Shown here: piece after piece, positions 56,237-64,000 of the stretch
Position numbering within the stretch: the stretch's first letter is position 1
Layout of the letters: every line of letters begins with the position of its first letter
Source of the DNA: Flavobacterium sinopsychrotolerans
GTDB taxonomy: Bacteria > Bacteroidota > Bacteroidia > Flavobacteriales > Flavobacteriaceae
Assembly (NCBI RefSeq): GCF_900110375.1
Contig: NZ_FODN01000002.1
Coordinates: 124,001-188,000 of the forward strand
DNA: 64,000 nucleotides
Reading direction: 5' to 3'
The notes under the pieces: generated by a model
The model's input: only the letters and a program-made list of their open reading frames with translations
Databases searched by the model: none
Told to the model about the DNA's origin: nothing
Position numbers and translations under genes: made by a program

Positions 56237-56266
56237 TTGTGCGTCTCAAAAATAGTTGTATTTTTG
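56237..56266 (+). promoter_or_regulatory. Bacteroidota promoter of the tRNA-Glu cluster
   Basis: TTG (56237-56239), 19-base spacer, TATTTTTG (56259-56266), an exact match. It starts 21 bases before the first tRNA. Confidence 0.85.
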
Positions 56267-56286
56267 CATCCGCATTAGAGAAGCAG

Positions 56287-56358
56287 GGCCCGTTCGTCTA
56301 TCGGTTAGGACGCATGGTTTTCATCCATGTAAGAGCGGTTCGATTCCGCTACGGGCTA
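56287..56358 (+). tRNA. tRNA-Glu (anticodon TTC), copy 1
   Basis: 72 bases. Acceptor GGCCCGT pairs with ACGGGCT; T-arm GAGCGGTTCGATTCCGCT; anticodon loop TTTTCAT gives TTC, flanked by CATGG/CCATG stem. The CCA end is not encoded. Confidence 0.97.
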
Positions 56359-56406
56359 CAATTCTTAAAATGCAGATTAAAGTCTTCCTGAACTTAGAGG
56401 GAAAAT

Positions 56407-56478
56407 GGCCCGTTCGTCTATCGGTTAGGACGCATGGTTTTCATCCATGTAAGAGCGGTTCGATTCCGCTACGGGCTA
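56407..56478 (+). tRNA. tRNA-Glu (anticodon TTC), copy 2
   Basis: Identical in sequence to copy 1 over all 72 bases, 48 bases downstream of it. Confidence 0.97.
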
Positions 56479-56523
56479 CAAAATTCAATTTTTGATTTAG
56501 ATTGATAAAACTTAGGGGATAAT

Positions 56524-56595
56524 GGTCCGTTCGTCTAGGGGTTAGGACGCCAAGATTTCGTCTTGGTAACAGGGGTTCGATTCCCTTACGGACTA
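56524..56595 (+). tRNA. tRNA-Glu (anticodon TTC), copy 3
   Basis: 72 bases. Acceptor GGTCCGT with ACGGACT, anticodon stem CCAAG/CTTGG, loop ATTTCGT giving TTC, T-arm AGGGGTTCGATTCCCTT. It is clearly different in the stems from copies 1 and 2 but has the same anticodon. Confidence 0.95.
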
Positions 56596-56628
56596 CAAAA
56601 AAATAGTAAAAGATAAAAAAGCAATAAA

Positions 56629-56880
56629 ATGGCAAATCATAAATCAGCTCTAAAGAGAATTAGAAGTAACGAAAAGAGAAGAGTATTAAACAGATACCAA
56701 CACAAAACTACTCGTAATGCAATCAAAGCATTAAGAATAGCTACTGATAAAGTTGATGCTACTTCAAAATTGTCAAATGTAATATCTATGATTGATAAAT
56801 TGGCGAAGAAAAATATCATACACGATAATAAAGCGTCTAATTTAAAATCTAAATTAACGAAACTTGTAGCTAAATTGTAA
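56629..56880 (+). CDS. rpsT: 30S ribosomal protein S20
   Basis: 83 residues: MANHKSALKRIRSNEKRRVL and the helical basic body ending KSKLTKLVAKL match bS20. It lies 33 bases after the third tRNA-Glu, so it is probably cotranscribed with the tRNA cluster, as in many Flavobacterium genomes in my recollection. Followed by a strong terminator. Confidence 0.97.
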   Translation: MANHKSALKRIRSNEKRRVLNRYQHKTTRNAIKALRIATDKVDATSKLSNVISMIDKLAKKNIIHDNKASNLKSKLTKLVAKL

Positions 56881-56903
56881 TTATTACAAATTTAAATATA
56901 TAA

Positions 56904-56935
56904 AAAAAGCTCCCAATTATTGGGAGCTTTTTTTA
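56904..56935 (+). terminator. Rho-independent terminator after rpsT
   Basis: AAAGCTCCCAAT / ATTGGGAGCTTT, short loop, followed by TTTTTAT. Arms are perfect. Confidence 0.9.
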
Positions 56936-56957
56936 TATCCTTATTTTTTATTTTGGT

Positions 56958-57356
56958 TTATTCTAGTTTATTTCTTAAGTATTCAAGCATTGTTTTGGTG
57001 ATGGGTTTCGATAGAAAGTCAATTACCATAGGGTAGTTTTTTGCTTTTTCTAAATCCTCAGGGTCTATTGTTGAGGAGAGAATAACGACCTTTATGGAAT
57101 TGAATTCGGAATACTCGACGCTATTAAAATGATCTAAGAATTCCCATCCCCCCATTATAGGCATATTTAAATCTAAAAAGATTAACTGAGGATGATTCTT
57201 TGTGTTTAAGGTTTTGATTGTGTTGAAATAATGAAGCGCTTCTTCTCCATTTTGTGAAGTGATAATTTCATTGCAAAAGTTGGACTTGGTAATAACTTTT
57301 TTGCATAACATAAGTGTTATGGGGTCGTCATCGATGCATAAAATTTGATTAAACAT
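56958..57356 (-). CDS. Single-domain response regulator
   Basis: 132 residues: a receiver domain only. Acidic pocket DDDP, phospho-Asp in LIFLDLNMPIMGGWE, Thr/Ser in VVILSSTIDPE and Lys in DFLSKPIT are all present. There is no DNA-binding or output domain, so it acts by protein contact or in a phosphorelay. Its start is 6 bases after the stop of the sensor kinase gene, so the two form a two-component pair. Confidence 0.94.
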   Translation of the reverse strand: MFNQILCIDDDPITLMLCKKVITKSNFCNEIITSQNGEEALHYFNTIKTLNTKNHPQLIFLDLNMPIMGGWEFLDHFNSVEYSEFNSIKVVILSSTIDPEDLEKAKNYPMVIDFLSKPITKTMLEYLRNKLE

Positions 57357-57362
57357 TTGTTA

Positions 57363-59072
57363 TTAGCTTTTAAAAGTTAACGTAAATGTAGTGCCTTTAT
57401 TGACTTCGCTATCAATATTTATTGTGCCTCCCATAGTTTCAACCTGTGATTTTACTAAATATAAGCCTAATCCTTTGCTATCCGGATATTTATGGAATTT
57501 TTGATAAAGGCCAAAAACTTTATCGCGATTTCTTTTTAAATCAATACCAATACCATTATCTGAAAAGATGATTATTACTGAGCTTCCAATTTTGCTTGCG
57601 GTAATGTTTATTTCAAGTTTTCGGTTTTCGGATTTGAATTTTAAAGAATTAGTTATTAAATTTAGGATTATACTTTCTAGATAAGCTTTATTTGAATTTA
57701 AAACAGCAACTTTTTTCAAATTAATGTTTATTGTAGGCTTCGATAATTCAATTTGAAAACTTAGCTGGTTAATAACTTTAGCGAAGATTTCTTCTAGTTG
57801 GATAGCTTCTTTTTGTAACGAAGAGTTTTCTTTGATTACAATAACTTTTACTAAGTCATTGATGGTTTCATTTAATAAATGAGTTGATTTGTTAAAACCA
57901 TTTAATATTTCTTTTAATTCTAAATTTTCAATTGGAATATCTTCTATTAAATTAAGTAAGCCAGTTAAATTAGATAATGGCGCTCTGAGATTATGTGAAG
58001 TTATGTAAGAGAACTGCTTTAGATCTTTATTTTTTTGAATTAATTCTATTATTAATTTTTCTTTCTCTTTTTCTTGCTTTTTTTCTTGGAAAATGTCTCT
58101 TTGAATCGAAATCCAATGCGAAAGTTCGTTTTCAGAATTGTAAACAGGAATCATTGAAAATCGGACGAGATATTGTTCGTTTTTCTTGGTATAACTAATG
58201 GTTTCTATTTGGCATTCTTTTTTATCATTTATAGCTTTGATTAGTTTTTTATGCTCCTCCATATCGGAATTTGGACCTATAAAAATACTAGGGGATTTAC
58301 CAATAATTTCATTGAAATGGTATCCGGACATAATAGAAAATGCAGGATTCGAGTAAATGATTTTAGGAATTGTTCCTTCAGAGGATTGTGCTTCGGTGAT
58401 AATTATTGAGTCTTTAGATTGTGTAATTACGGTTTCTAAAAGTTTAAGACGTTGTTCTTCTTCTTTTTGTTTAGTGATATCTTGGATGGCGCCAATCATT
58501 CTTATTGCCTTTCCGTTTTCATCTTTTAAAAGAAAACCTTTATCTAATACATATTTATAGGTGTTGTCAGCACACTTAAATCGATATTCATCCTGCCATT
58601 TTTCTGTTTTTTGTTCAAGAAAAGAATATAATTTAACAGACATTTTGATGCTGTCCTCTGGATGAATTTTATCAAACCACCAATTAGAATTATCTCCTAT
58701 CTGGTTTTCTGTGTAACCAAAAATATTGTTGATTCCTTTGTTCCAATTAAAGCTGTCTTCTTGAATTTTCCAATCCCAAATAGTATCGCTTGTGGCTTTT
58801 GCAACAATATCATATTTGTCATTTGATTCTTTAATTTCTTGATTAGTATCTTTTAATTTCTGGTAAATGGCAAAGCTCTTTGTGTTGTTTTGAGTTAGAA
58901 TGAATTTCAGAATTGTTCCTGAAAAAAGTACAAACAAGATGTCTTTTATGAAATACAAATACTGATGACTGCTATCAAAAGTATAATTCTGGAGTGATTT
59001 ATAATAAATAATCGAAATGAACATTAAAATGAGAATGTAAATTATGGCGATTTGATTGGATTGATTTTTCAT
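57363..59072 (-). CDS. Sensor histidine kinase with two PAS domains
   Basis: 569 residues. Two transmembrane helices lie near residues 8-26 and 41-64. Two PAS/PAC modules follow: ATSDTIWDWKIQEDSFNW with WQDEYRFKCADNTYKYVLD, and VITQSKDSIIITEAQ with YSNPAFSIMSGYHFNEIIGK. The kinase core has His in YITSHNLRAPLSNLTGLLNL, N-box NLITNSLKF and the Gly motifs FSDNGIGIDL and KGLGLYLVKSQVE. The HNLRAP form of the H-box is a common variant in Bacteroidota. It feeds the single-domain regulator 6 bases downstream. The stimulus is unknown; PAS domains could sense redox or a ligand. It starts divergently from typA. Confidence 0.93.
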   Translation of the reverse strand: MKNQSNQIAIIYILILMFISIIYYKSLQNYTFDSSHQYLYFIKDILFVLFSGTILKFILTQNNTKSFAIYQKLKDTNQEIKESNDKYDIVAKATSDTIWDWKIQEDSFNWNKGINNIFGYTENQIGDNSNWWFDKIHPEDSIKMSVKLYSFLEQKTEKWQDEYRFKCADNTYKYVLDKGFLLKDENGKAIRMIGAIQDITKQKEEEQRLKLLETVITQSKDSIIITEAQSSEGTIPKIIYSNPAFSIMSGYHFNEIIGKSPSIFIGPNSDMEEHKKLIKAINDKKECQIETISYTKKNEQYLVRFSMIPVYNSENELSHWISIQRDIFQEKKQEKEKEKLIIELIQKNKDLKQFSYITSHNLRAPLSNLTGLLNLIEDIPIENLELKEILNGFNKSTHLLNETINDLVKVIVIKENSSLQKEAIQLEEIFAKVINQLSFQIELSKPTININLKKVAVLNSNKAYLESIILNLITNSLKFKSENRKLEINITASKIGSSVIIIFSDNGIGIDLKRNRDKVFGLYQKFHKYPDSKGLGLYLVKSQVETMGGTINIDSEVNKGTTFTLTFKS

Positions 59073-59204
59073 TAATCAAATATAAATAATTAATGCGAAA
59101 TTATTAAATAAGATTTTAAACTTATTTAAATGTTTATTTAGGTCCTAAACGATTAACAATATGTAAACTATTGCACAAATATATTTTTATACAAAAAAAA
59201 AGTG

Positions 59205-59212
59205 TACCTTTG
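59205..59212 (+). promoter_or_regulatory. -7 promoter box upstream of typA
   Basis: TACCTTTG matches TAnnTTTG and ends 19 bases before the typA ATG. No TTG lies at the right distance; a TTG at 59171-59173 is 31 bases away. Confidence 0.5.
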
Positions 59213-59231
59213 CACCTATTAAAAATCACAG

Positions 59232-61028
59232 ATGGAATCTATTAGAAACATTGCAATTATTGCCCACGTCGATCACGGTAAAACAACTTTGGTTGATAAA
59301 ATTATGTATCACTGTCAGTTATTTCGTGATAACGAAAACACAGGTGACTTAATCCTTGATAACAACGACTTAGAGCGTGAAAGAGGTATCACTATTACTT
59401 CAAAGAATGTTTCTGTAGTATACAAAGGAACAAAAATCAACATTATCGATACTCCTGGTCACGCCGATTTTGGTGGTGAGGTAGAGCGTGTATTGAACAT
59501 GGCTGATGGAGTTTGTCTACTTGTAGATGCTTTTGAAGGGCCTATGCCACAAACGCGTTTTGTATTACAAAAAGCATTAGACCTTGGTTTAAAACCATGC
59601 GTTGTTATTAATAAAGTTGATAAAGAGAACTGTACTCCTGAAGAAGTGCATGAAAAAGTTTTCGACTTGATGTTCGAATTAGGTGCTGAAGAGTGGCAAT
59701 TGGATTTTCCAACTGTTTACGGTTCCGCTAAAAATAACTGGATGTCTGATCATTGGGAAAATGTAACTGATAATGTGGAAGCATTGTTAGATATGGTTAT
59801 TGAAAATGTTCCAGCTCCTAAAGTATCAGAAGGAACTCCTCAAATGTTGATTACATCTTTAGATTTCTCAGCATTTACAGGTCGTATCGCTATTGGTCGT
59901 TTAGAAAGAGGTGTTTTGAAAGAAGGAATGCCAATATCTTTGTGTAAAAGAGATGGTGTAATAATCAAATCACGTATTAAGGAATTACATACTTTTGAAG
60001 GACTTGGTCGTAAAAAAGTTCAAGAAGTAATTGCTGGTGATATTTGTGCAATTATTGGAGTAGAAGGTTTTGAAATTGGAGATACTATCGCTGATTTTGA
60101 AAACCCGGAAGCTTTACAAACTATTGCTATTGATGAGCCTACTATGAGTATGTTGTTTACAATTAATGACTCTCCTTTCTTTGGTAAAGAGGGTAAATTT
60201 GTAACTTCTCGTCATATTAGAGATCGTTTGACAAAAGAATTAGAGAAAAACTTAGCTATGAAGTTAGGTGAAACTGATTCTGCTGATAAATTTATGGTTT
60301 TTGGTCGTGGAGTACTTCACTTATCTGTTCTTATTGAAACAATGAGAAGAGAAGGTTATGAATTACAAATTGGTCAGCCACAAGTTATCATCAAAGAAAT
60401 TGATGGTAAAAAATGTGAGCCAATTGAGGAATTAACTATTGATTTACCAGAAACACTATCGGGTAGAGCGGTTGAGTTTGTTACTATGCGTAAAGGTGAA
60501 ATGCTAAGTATGGAAACAAAAGGGGACCGTATGATTGTAAAATTTAATATTCCATCACGTGGAATTATTGGATTGCGTAATCAATTGCTTACTGCTACTG
60601 CTGGTGAGGCTATTATGGCACACCGTTTCATTGGGTATGAGCCTTACAAAGGAGAAATTGCTGGACGTAACAAAGGTTCATTGATTTCTATGGAAAAAGG
60701 AAAAGCTATTCCTTATTCAATCGATAAATTGCAAGATCGTGGTAAGTTTTTTGTTGAACCAAATGCTGAAATTTACGAAGGTCAGGTAATTGGAGAAAAC
60801 TCTCGTGGTGATGATATGTGTGTAAACGTAACTAAAGAGAAAAAACAATCTAACGTTCGTTCTTCTGGAAATGATGAAAAAGCGAGAATTATCCCACCGA
60901 TCATTTTCTCTCTTGAAGAAGCTTTAGAGTACATTCAAAAAGATGAATATGTTGAGGTTACTCCAAAATCTATTCGTTTGAGAAAAATATATTTGACGGA
61001 AACTGATAGAAAAAGATTTAAAATCTAA
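59232..61028 (+). CDS. typA: Translational GTPase TypA/BipA
   Basis: 598 residues. A ribosome-binding GTPase related to EF-G that helps ribosome assembly and stress adaptation. G1 AHVDHGKTTLVDKIM, G2 region RGITITSKNVSV, G3 DTPGHADFGGEV, G4 NKVDKENC and G5 GSAKN are present. The C-terminal part with VEPNAEIYEGQVIGENSRGDD and KKQSNVRSSGNDEKARI is specific for TypA. It stands alone, with a perfect 12-base terminator stem after the stop. Confidence 0.97.
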   Translation: MESIRNIAIIAHVDHGKTTLVDKIMYHCQLFRDNENTGDLILDNNDLERERGITITSKNVSVVYKGTKINIIDTPGHADFGGEVERVLNMADGVCLLVDAFEGPMPQTRFVLQKALDLGLKPCVVINKVDKENCTPEEVHEKVFDLMFELGAEEWQLDFPTVYGSAKNNWMSDHWENVTDNVEALLDMVIENVPAPKVSEGTPQMLITSLDFSAFTGRIAIGRLERGVLKEGMPISLCKRDGVIIKSRIKELHTFEGLGRKKVQEVIAGDICAIIGVEGFEIGDTIADFENPEALQTIAIDEPTMSMLFTINDSPFFGKEGKFVTSRHIRDRLTKELEKNLAMKLGETDSADKFMVFGRGVLHLSVLIETMRREGYELQIGQPQVIIKEIDGKKCEPIEELTIDLPETLSGRAVEFVTMRKGEMLSMETKGDRMIVKFNIPSRGIIGLRNQLLTATAGEAIMAHRFIGYEPYKGEIAGRNKGSLISMEKGKAIPYSIDKLQDRGKFFVEPNAEIYEGQVIGENSRGDDMCVNVTKEKKQSNVRSSGNDEKARIIPPIIFSLEEALEYIQKDEYVEVTPKSIRLRKIYLTETDRKRFKI

Positions 61029-61048
61029 TTTTATTTTTTATAAGATTG

Positions 61049-61082
61049 AAAAGCCATTCGTTGATTCGAATGGCTTTTTTTA
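61049..61082 (+). terminator. Rho-independent terminator of typA
   Basis: AAAAGCCATTCG (61049-61060) and CGAATGGCTTTT (61067-61078) form a perfect 12-base stem, 6-base loop, then TTTTTT. Confidence 0.9.
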
Positions 61083-61318
61083 TGATTTAATTTTAGTGGT
61101 ACGATTGTATTTTTAACTGAGATTTTCAAAGCTTTTTCACATGTGAATTTAAAGAATTTGTATTAAATTTTGTCAATGCCTTATGACTCTGCTTATGATG
61201 CAGGTTTATACAATTGAATTGTAATTAAAAGAATTGGAATTAGTTGTGAATATATTTAATGCTATTAGTTCCTAAATTTCAATTGCTGGAATGTGGGATT
61301 TTCTTGTAATCAGGGATT
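61083..61318. other. AT-rich intergenic region
   Basis: Between the typA terminator and the dispersed repeat/palindrome. No reading frame, promoter or repeat recognised. Confidence 0.5.
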
Positions 61319-61435
61319 TGCATGAGGGATAGCAGCGAGCTACCGAAGTAGCGTGGATAGCCCGACACCATAAATAGAAAGAGCCTACTCATCACTATGA
61401 TGTGTAGGCTCTTTCTATTTATGGTGACATGCCTC
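61319..61435. repeat. Repeat element with 61-bp palindrome (family B)
   Basis: Left part: GAGGGATAGCAGCGAGCTAC, CGAAGTAGCGTGGATAGCCC, then GAC. Centre: a 61-bp palindrome at 61366-61426. Outer arms of 23 bases (CACCATAAATAG... with its reverse complement) are perfect, then one T/T mismatch, an inner 5-base stem CATCA/TGATG and a CTA loop. Right edge: GACATGCCTC. There is no T run, so it is not a normal terminator. The same pattern of conserved flanks around a self-complementary centre resembles family A repeats but the flanking sequence differs. Confidence 0.8.
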
Positions 61436-61445
61436 AATGATTATT

Positions 61446-64000
61446 TTATCTCTTTAAGCTAAAATGTCCTTTGGCTTCTCTTCCGTCATCTAGTTTTACA
61501 GTATACCAATAGTCATCAGAAGGTAAAGGCTGTCCTGTAAAAGTACCGTCCCAACCTTGACTAGACGGAACTATTTGTTTTAGCAATTTGCCGTAACGAT
61601 CATAAATATAGATGGTAGCGTTTTTATTGAAATCAGCATTTACTCCCTTTACATTCCAATAATCATTTTGGCCGTCGCCATTTGGAGTAAAGAATTTAGG
61701 AGCGCCAATTACAGCAATCGTTTGGTTAACAATGCCACAACCATTTTTATCATTGATGTATACTTCATGAATTCCGGCAGGTGCATCAGTAAAGAAATTA
61801 GATTGCTGAAATGGTCCAGAAGGGGCATCAACACTGTATTCATAATTTCCTTGTCCACTAACATTTATCGTTATGGTGTTTGTATCGGATAAATCTACTA
61901 TGTCAATACTGGTGATTTTCGCAACATCTGAAGCGGTTACTTTTAGGTATCTGGTTCTGCTGCAGCCGGCAAGAGAACTGACTTCTACAGCATAATTCCC
62001 TTCTTGATTTACATCCAAAGTATAATTCGTCTCACCTGCAAGAAGGTTGTTGTCTTTATACCAGATATACGTGTAATCAGTGGTTGGTGAACCGTCCTGA
62101 ATTCCAGCGTTGAGTGTTACAAAAAAAGCAGGAAGATTCGAACATACCAATTCATTTTCTTCAAAATCTTCGTTTGTGTCAATATTAGGTTTTGGATTTA
62201 CTTTCAATGTTATTATAGGGCTCAAACCATAACAGGCATTATCAGCGGTATTTTCTACACGAACCCATATTTTTTGTTCATTGGGATAGCCCTCGTTTCT
62301 ATAGTTTGTTGTATTTATGATTTCGTCGTTTTCGGATAGGGCATCAGCTTCATTTCTATAGTATTTTATGGAATATGGAAAACTTTGCAGAGGAAGAATT
62401 GCTAGGATATCAGTTGTAACGGTACTAAAATCAAATGTAGCGATACCATCCGTATCATCATTTACCGCGCCTAAATCGTCGCAGATGCTAAAAGTCTTAA
62501 CGTATGAGGCTGGAATTTGAGTCGTTGAAACTATCAAATTAAGTTGGGCGGTTTTGATACAGCCATTTGAATTTTCTACCCGTGCCCAAACTGACATACT
62601 TCCTGCTATGGTATTGGTAAAAGTTATTGGATTTGGAATTAATTGTGCAGGATCTGCGCTTTCCGCACCAACAAGTGAAGTGTAATAGGTGAATTTTTCC
62701 GCCACTGTATTAGAAGAAATGTCCCCGTTTTTTACGGTCAAATTAAAATCAGAAAAACCATCGCTGTCATTGTCACACTGAACAATTGTCACACTATTTA
62801 CGATGGGTAAAGCATAAACGGTCAAAGACGTTTCAGCGGAAATTAACCCACAGGAATTACCACTTTTTTCTAATTGCACTCTATATTTATAACCTTGCAT
62901 AGCATTTGTAACGCTGGTAATAAGTAAAGTATTTGTTGTAGTACCATTGTAAACTGCATTGTTTGAAATGGGGTTCCAAGTAGTTCCATCTGTTGAAAGC
63001 TCCCATTGATATGCATTCCCGCCATTATCTACCAGTGTAATTGATGTGTTTTCTAGTTCACACGTCGGCAATGCTTGTGGTTGAACAGTAATTTCTATTG
63101 GAGCGGTAATGGTGTAATCATTATTTGGAGTTGTATAGCCAACACCACTTGTAACCTTACCTTTTGAATTTACCAGTACGGGAGAATTTCCTAATAATCC
63201 ATCATTATCAGGGTCATTAAAACCGGCTTCTGTTACATCAAAACAAAGATCATTATCACTATCCAAATCGATGTAATTTAAAGTTTCATCAGCATCGGTG
63301 TCAGAAATAGTATAATCTAGTTTTGCACTATCTGGACTCGTCTCAAGTCCGTCAAATAAACCATTTGTACCAGAAGAAACAACACTTCCATCTATAATTC
63401 CATCTTTATTGGTATCATTAGCATTATGGCCCGATTCTACTAAATCATAAATACCATCATTATCACTGTCTAAATCCAGAGAATCAGGAATTCCATCTGA
63501 ATCGGTATCTATTGGTATAATTCCGGGTTCGAATGCATTGTCTAATCCATTTTTATTGTAATCAGTTCCAGAAAAAACGGTATAACCCTTTCCTTGTGAC
63601 TCTATGGTATCTGGAATGCCATCATTGTCACTATCAATATCTAATAAATCTGGAATTGTATCTGAATCCGAATCATAAGTTTGCATGTGACTTATTGTAA
63701 AAATAGCTTTGTTTACTTTTGTGTCAGAAAGATTGGTATGAGACAGAGTAACTGAATTAGTAAGATAGGATGAAAATTGAAAGCTTCCTAAACCAGCAGC
63801 TAATGGAGTTGTGCTTTTTAGTCTGAAACGGATTTCGAAAGATGAATATTCAGTTACGCCGCTTTCAAAAATTCCGTCATAGTTAGTATCCACTAGTAAT
63901 TGATTTTTCGGATCTGTCAAAGTAATCGTTTTATCGGTAGGTACTTTTATTATAAAATCCCCTTCAGCATTTAAATATTCAGAAATATCGGTAGTTTGGT
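61446..64000 (-). CDS. T9SS type B surface protein with TSP3-like Ca-binding repeats (5' end outside window)
   Basis: About 850 C-terminal residues are visible; the frame runs open to the right edge, so the start lies beyond 64000. A TTG at 63920 is inside the gene, not a start. Near the left in protein order, thrombospondin type 3-like Ca-binding repeats occur (DIDSDNDGIPD, DLDSDNDGIYDLVE). Then come Ig-like or PKD-like modules and the C-terminal T9SS type B domain (KFFTPNGDGQNDYW to GHFSLKR). It is exported by type IX secretion and surface-attached, probably an adhesin. It shares its C-terminal domain with the giant protein at 26-33 kb. Confidence 0.93.
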   Translation of the reverse strand, partial: QTTDISEYLNAEGDFIIKVPTDKTITLTDPKNQLLVDTNYDGIFESGVTEYSSFEIRFRLKSTTPLAAGLGSFQFSSYLTNSVTLSHTNLSDTKVNKAIFTISHMQTYDSDSDTIPDLLDIDSDNDGIPDTIESQGKGYTVFSGTDYNKNGLDNAFEPGIIPIDTDSDGIPDSLDLDSDNDGIYDLVESGHNANDTNKDGIIDGSVVSSGTNGLFDGLETSPDSAKLDYTISDTDADETLNYIDLDSDNDLCFDVTEAGFNDPDNDGLLGNSPVLVNSKGKVTSGVGYTTPNNDYTITAPIEITVQPQALPTCELENTSITLVDNGGNAYQWELSTDGTTWNPISNNAVYNGTTTNTLLITSVTNAMQGYKYRVQLEKSGNSCGLISAETSLTVYALPIVNSVTIVQCDNDSDGFSDFNLTVKNGDISSNTVAEKFTYYTSLVGAESADPAQLIPNPITFTNTIAGSMSVWARVENSNGCIKTAQLNLIVSTTQIPASYVKTFSICDDLGAVNDDTDGIATFDFSTVTTDILAILPLQSFPYSIKYYRNEADALSENDEIINTTNYRNEGYPNEQKIWVRVENTADNACYGLSPIITLKVNPKPNIDTNEDFEENELVCSNLPAFFVTLNAGIQDGSPTTDYTYIWYKDNNLLAGETNYTLDVNQEGNYAVEVSSLAGCSRTRYLKVTASDVAKITSIDIVDLSDTNTITINVSGQGNYEYSVDAPSGPFQQSNFFTDAPAGIHEVYINDKNGCGIVNQTIAVIGAPKFFTPNGDGQNDYWNVKGVNADFNKNATIYIYDRYGKLLKQIVPSSQGWDGTFTGQPLPSDDYWYTVKLDDGREAKGHFSLKR

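Noticed and set aside
56256-56495. Open frame across the tRNA-Glu genes
   Set aside because: It is produced by the two identical tRNA genes and has no protein character.
63918-63920. A TTG codon at 63920 as start of the right-edge surface protein
   Set aside because: The same frame continues without stop to the window edge and shows protein-like sequence, so the gene is simply cut by the edge.

Overview
The window comes from an AT-rich member of the Bacteroidota, most likely a Flavobacterium or close relative. Four things point there: promoters of the TTG-N19-TAnnTTTG type, genes without Shine-Dalgarno sites, two giant surface proteins ending in the gliding-motility/T9SS type B sorting domain, and Bacteroidota-restricted genes (DUF4295/bL38, bacillithiol bshC beside ndk, short-type proS). 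It is chromosomal: most genes are core housekeeping, with short accessory stretches between them. I see no complete insertion sequence, prophage or CRISPR array.

Layout. 1-6.1 kb: 5' end of secA, a DUF2795 gene, cobalamin adenosyltransferase, an ATP-grasp protein, a MacB/LolD-type ATPase, a lipoprotein, carbonic anhydrase and a methyltransferase. 6.2-9.3 kb: an atypical zinc-ribbon SDR protein, then two accessory genes each followed, exactly 6 bp after the stop codon, by a related 62-bp repeat. 9.6-16.9 kb: ABC-F protein, a toxin-antitoxin pair with a frameshifted toxin, glycosyltransferase, 2-oxoacid dehydrogenase E2, exonuclease, FAH-family enzyme, Hpt protein. 17-22.3 kb: cinA, the rpmB-rpmG-bL38 ribosomal operon, ftsY, a serine hydrolase, a lipoprotein overlapping a DUF721 gene. 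22.4-26 kb: ndk, bshC, an MHS-type transporter. 26-33.2 kb: one gene for a 2402-residue T9SS surface protein with 18 tandem repeats. 33.4-39.2 kb: B12-binding radical SAM protein and a three-gene biotin-dependent acyl-CoA carboxylase operon. 39.3-42.6 kb: accessory stretch holding a remnant of a second carboxylase gene and an orphan HsdR_N-type nuclease gene. 42.5-48.9 kb: hybrid histidine kinase, aldehyde dehydrogenase, small secreted proteins, a porin. 49-54.7 kb: cell-envelope genes and rimO. 54.7-61 kb: proS, three tRNA-Glu genes, rpsT, a two-component pair, typA. 61-64 kb: a 61-bp palindrome and the 3' part of a second T9SS surface protein.

The most interesting non-coding signal is a dispersed repeat family. 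Full-length copies are at about 2.63, 11.61, 21.52 and 51.89 kb, with a degenerate core at 16.97 kb. Their ends are conserved (AGGAGC at one end, GGGCTA at the other), but the central hairpin differs in sequence at each locus while staying self-complementary. Other points worth following are the 62-bp repeats beside accessory genes, the 61-bp palindrome, the carboxylase remnant, the frameshifted toxin and the SDR protein lacking its catalytic tyrosine.

Limits: all calls are by reading. No database search, folding program or alignment tool was used. Family assignments are from recognised motifs, and coordinates of repeats inside proteins are approximate.
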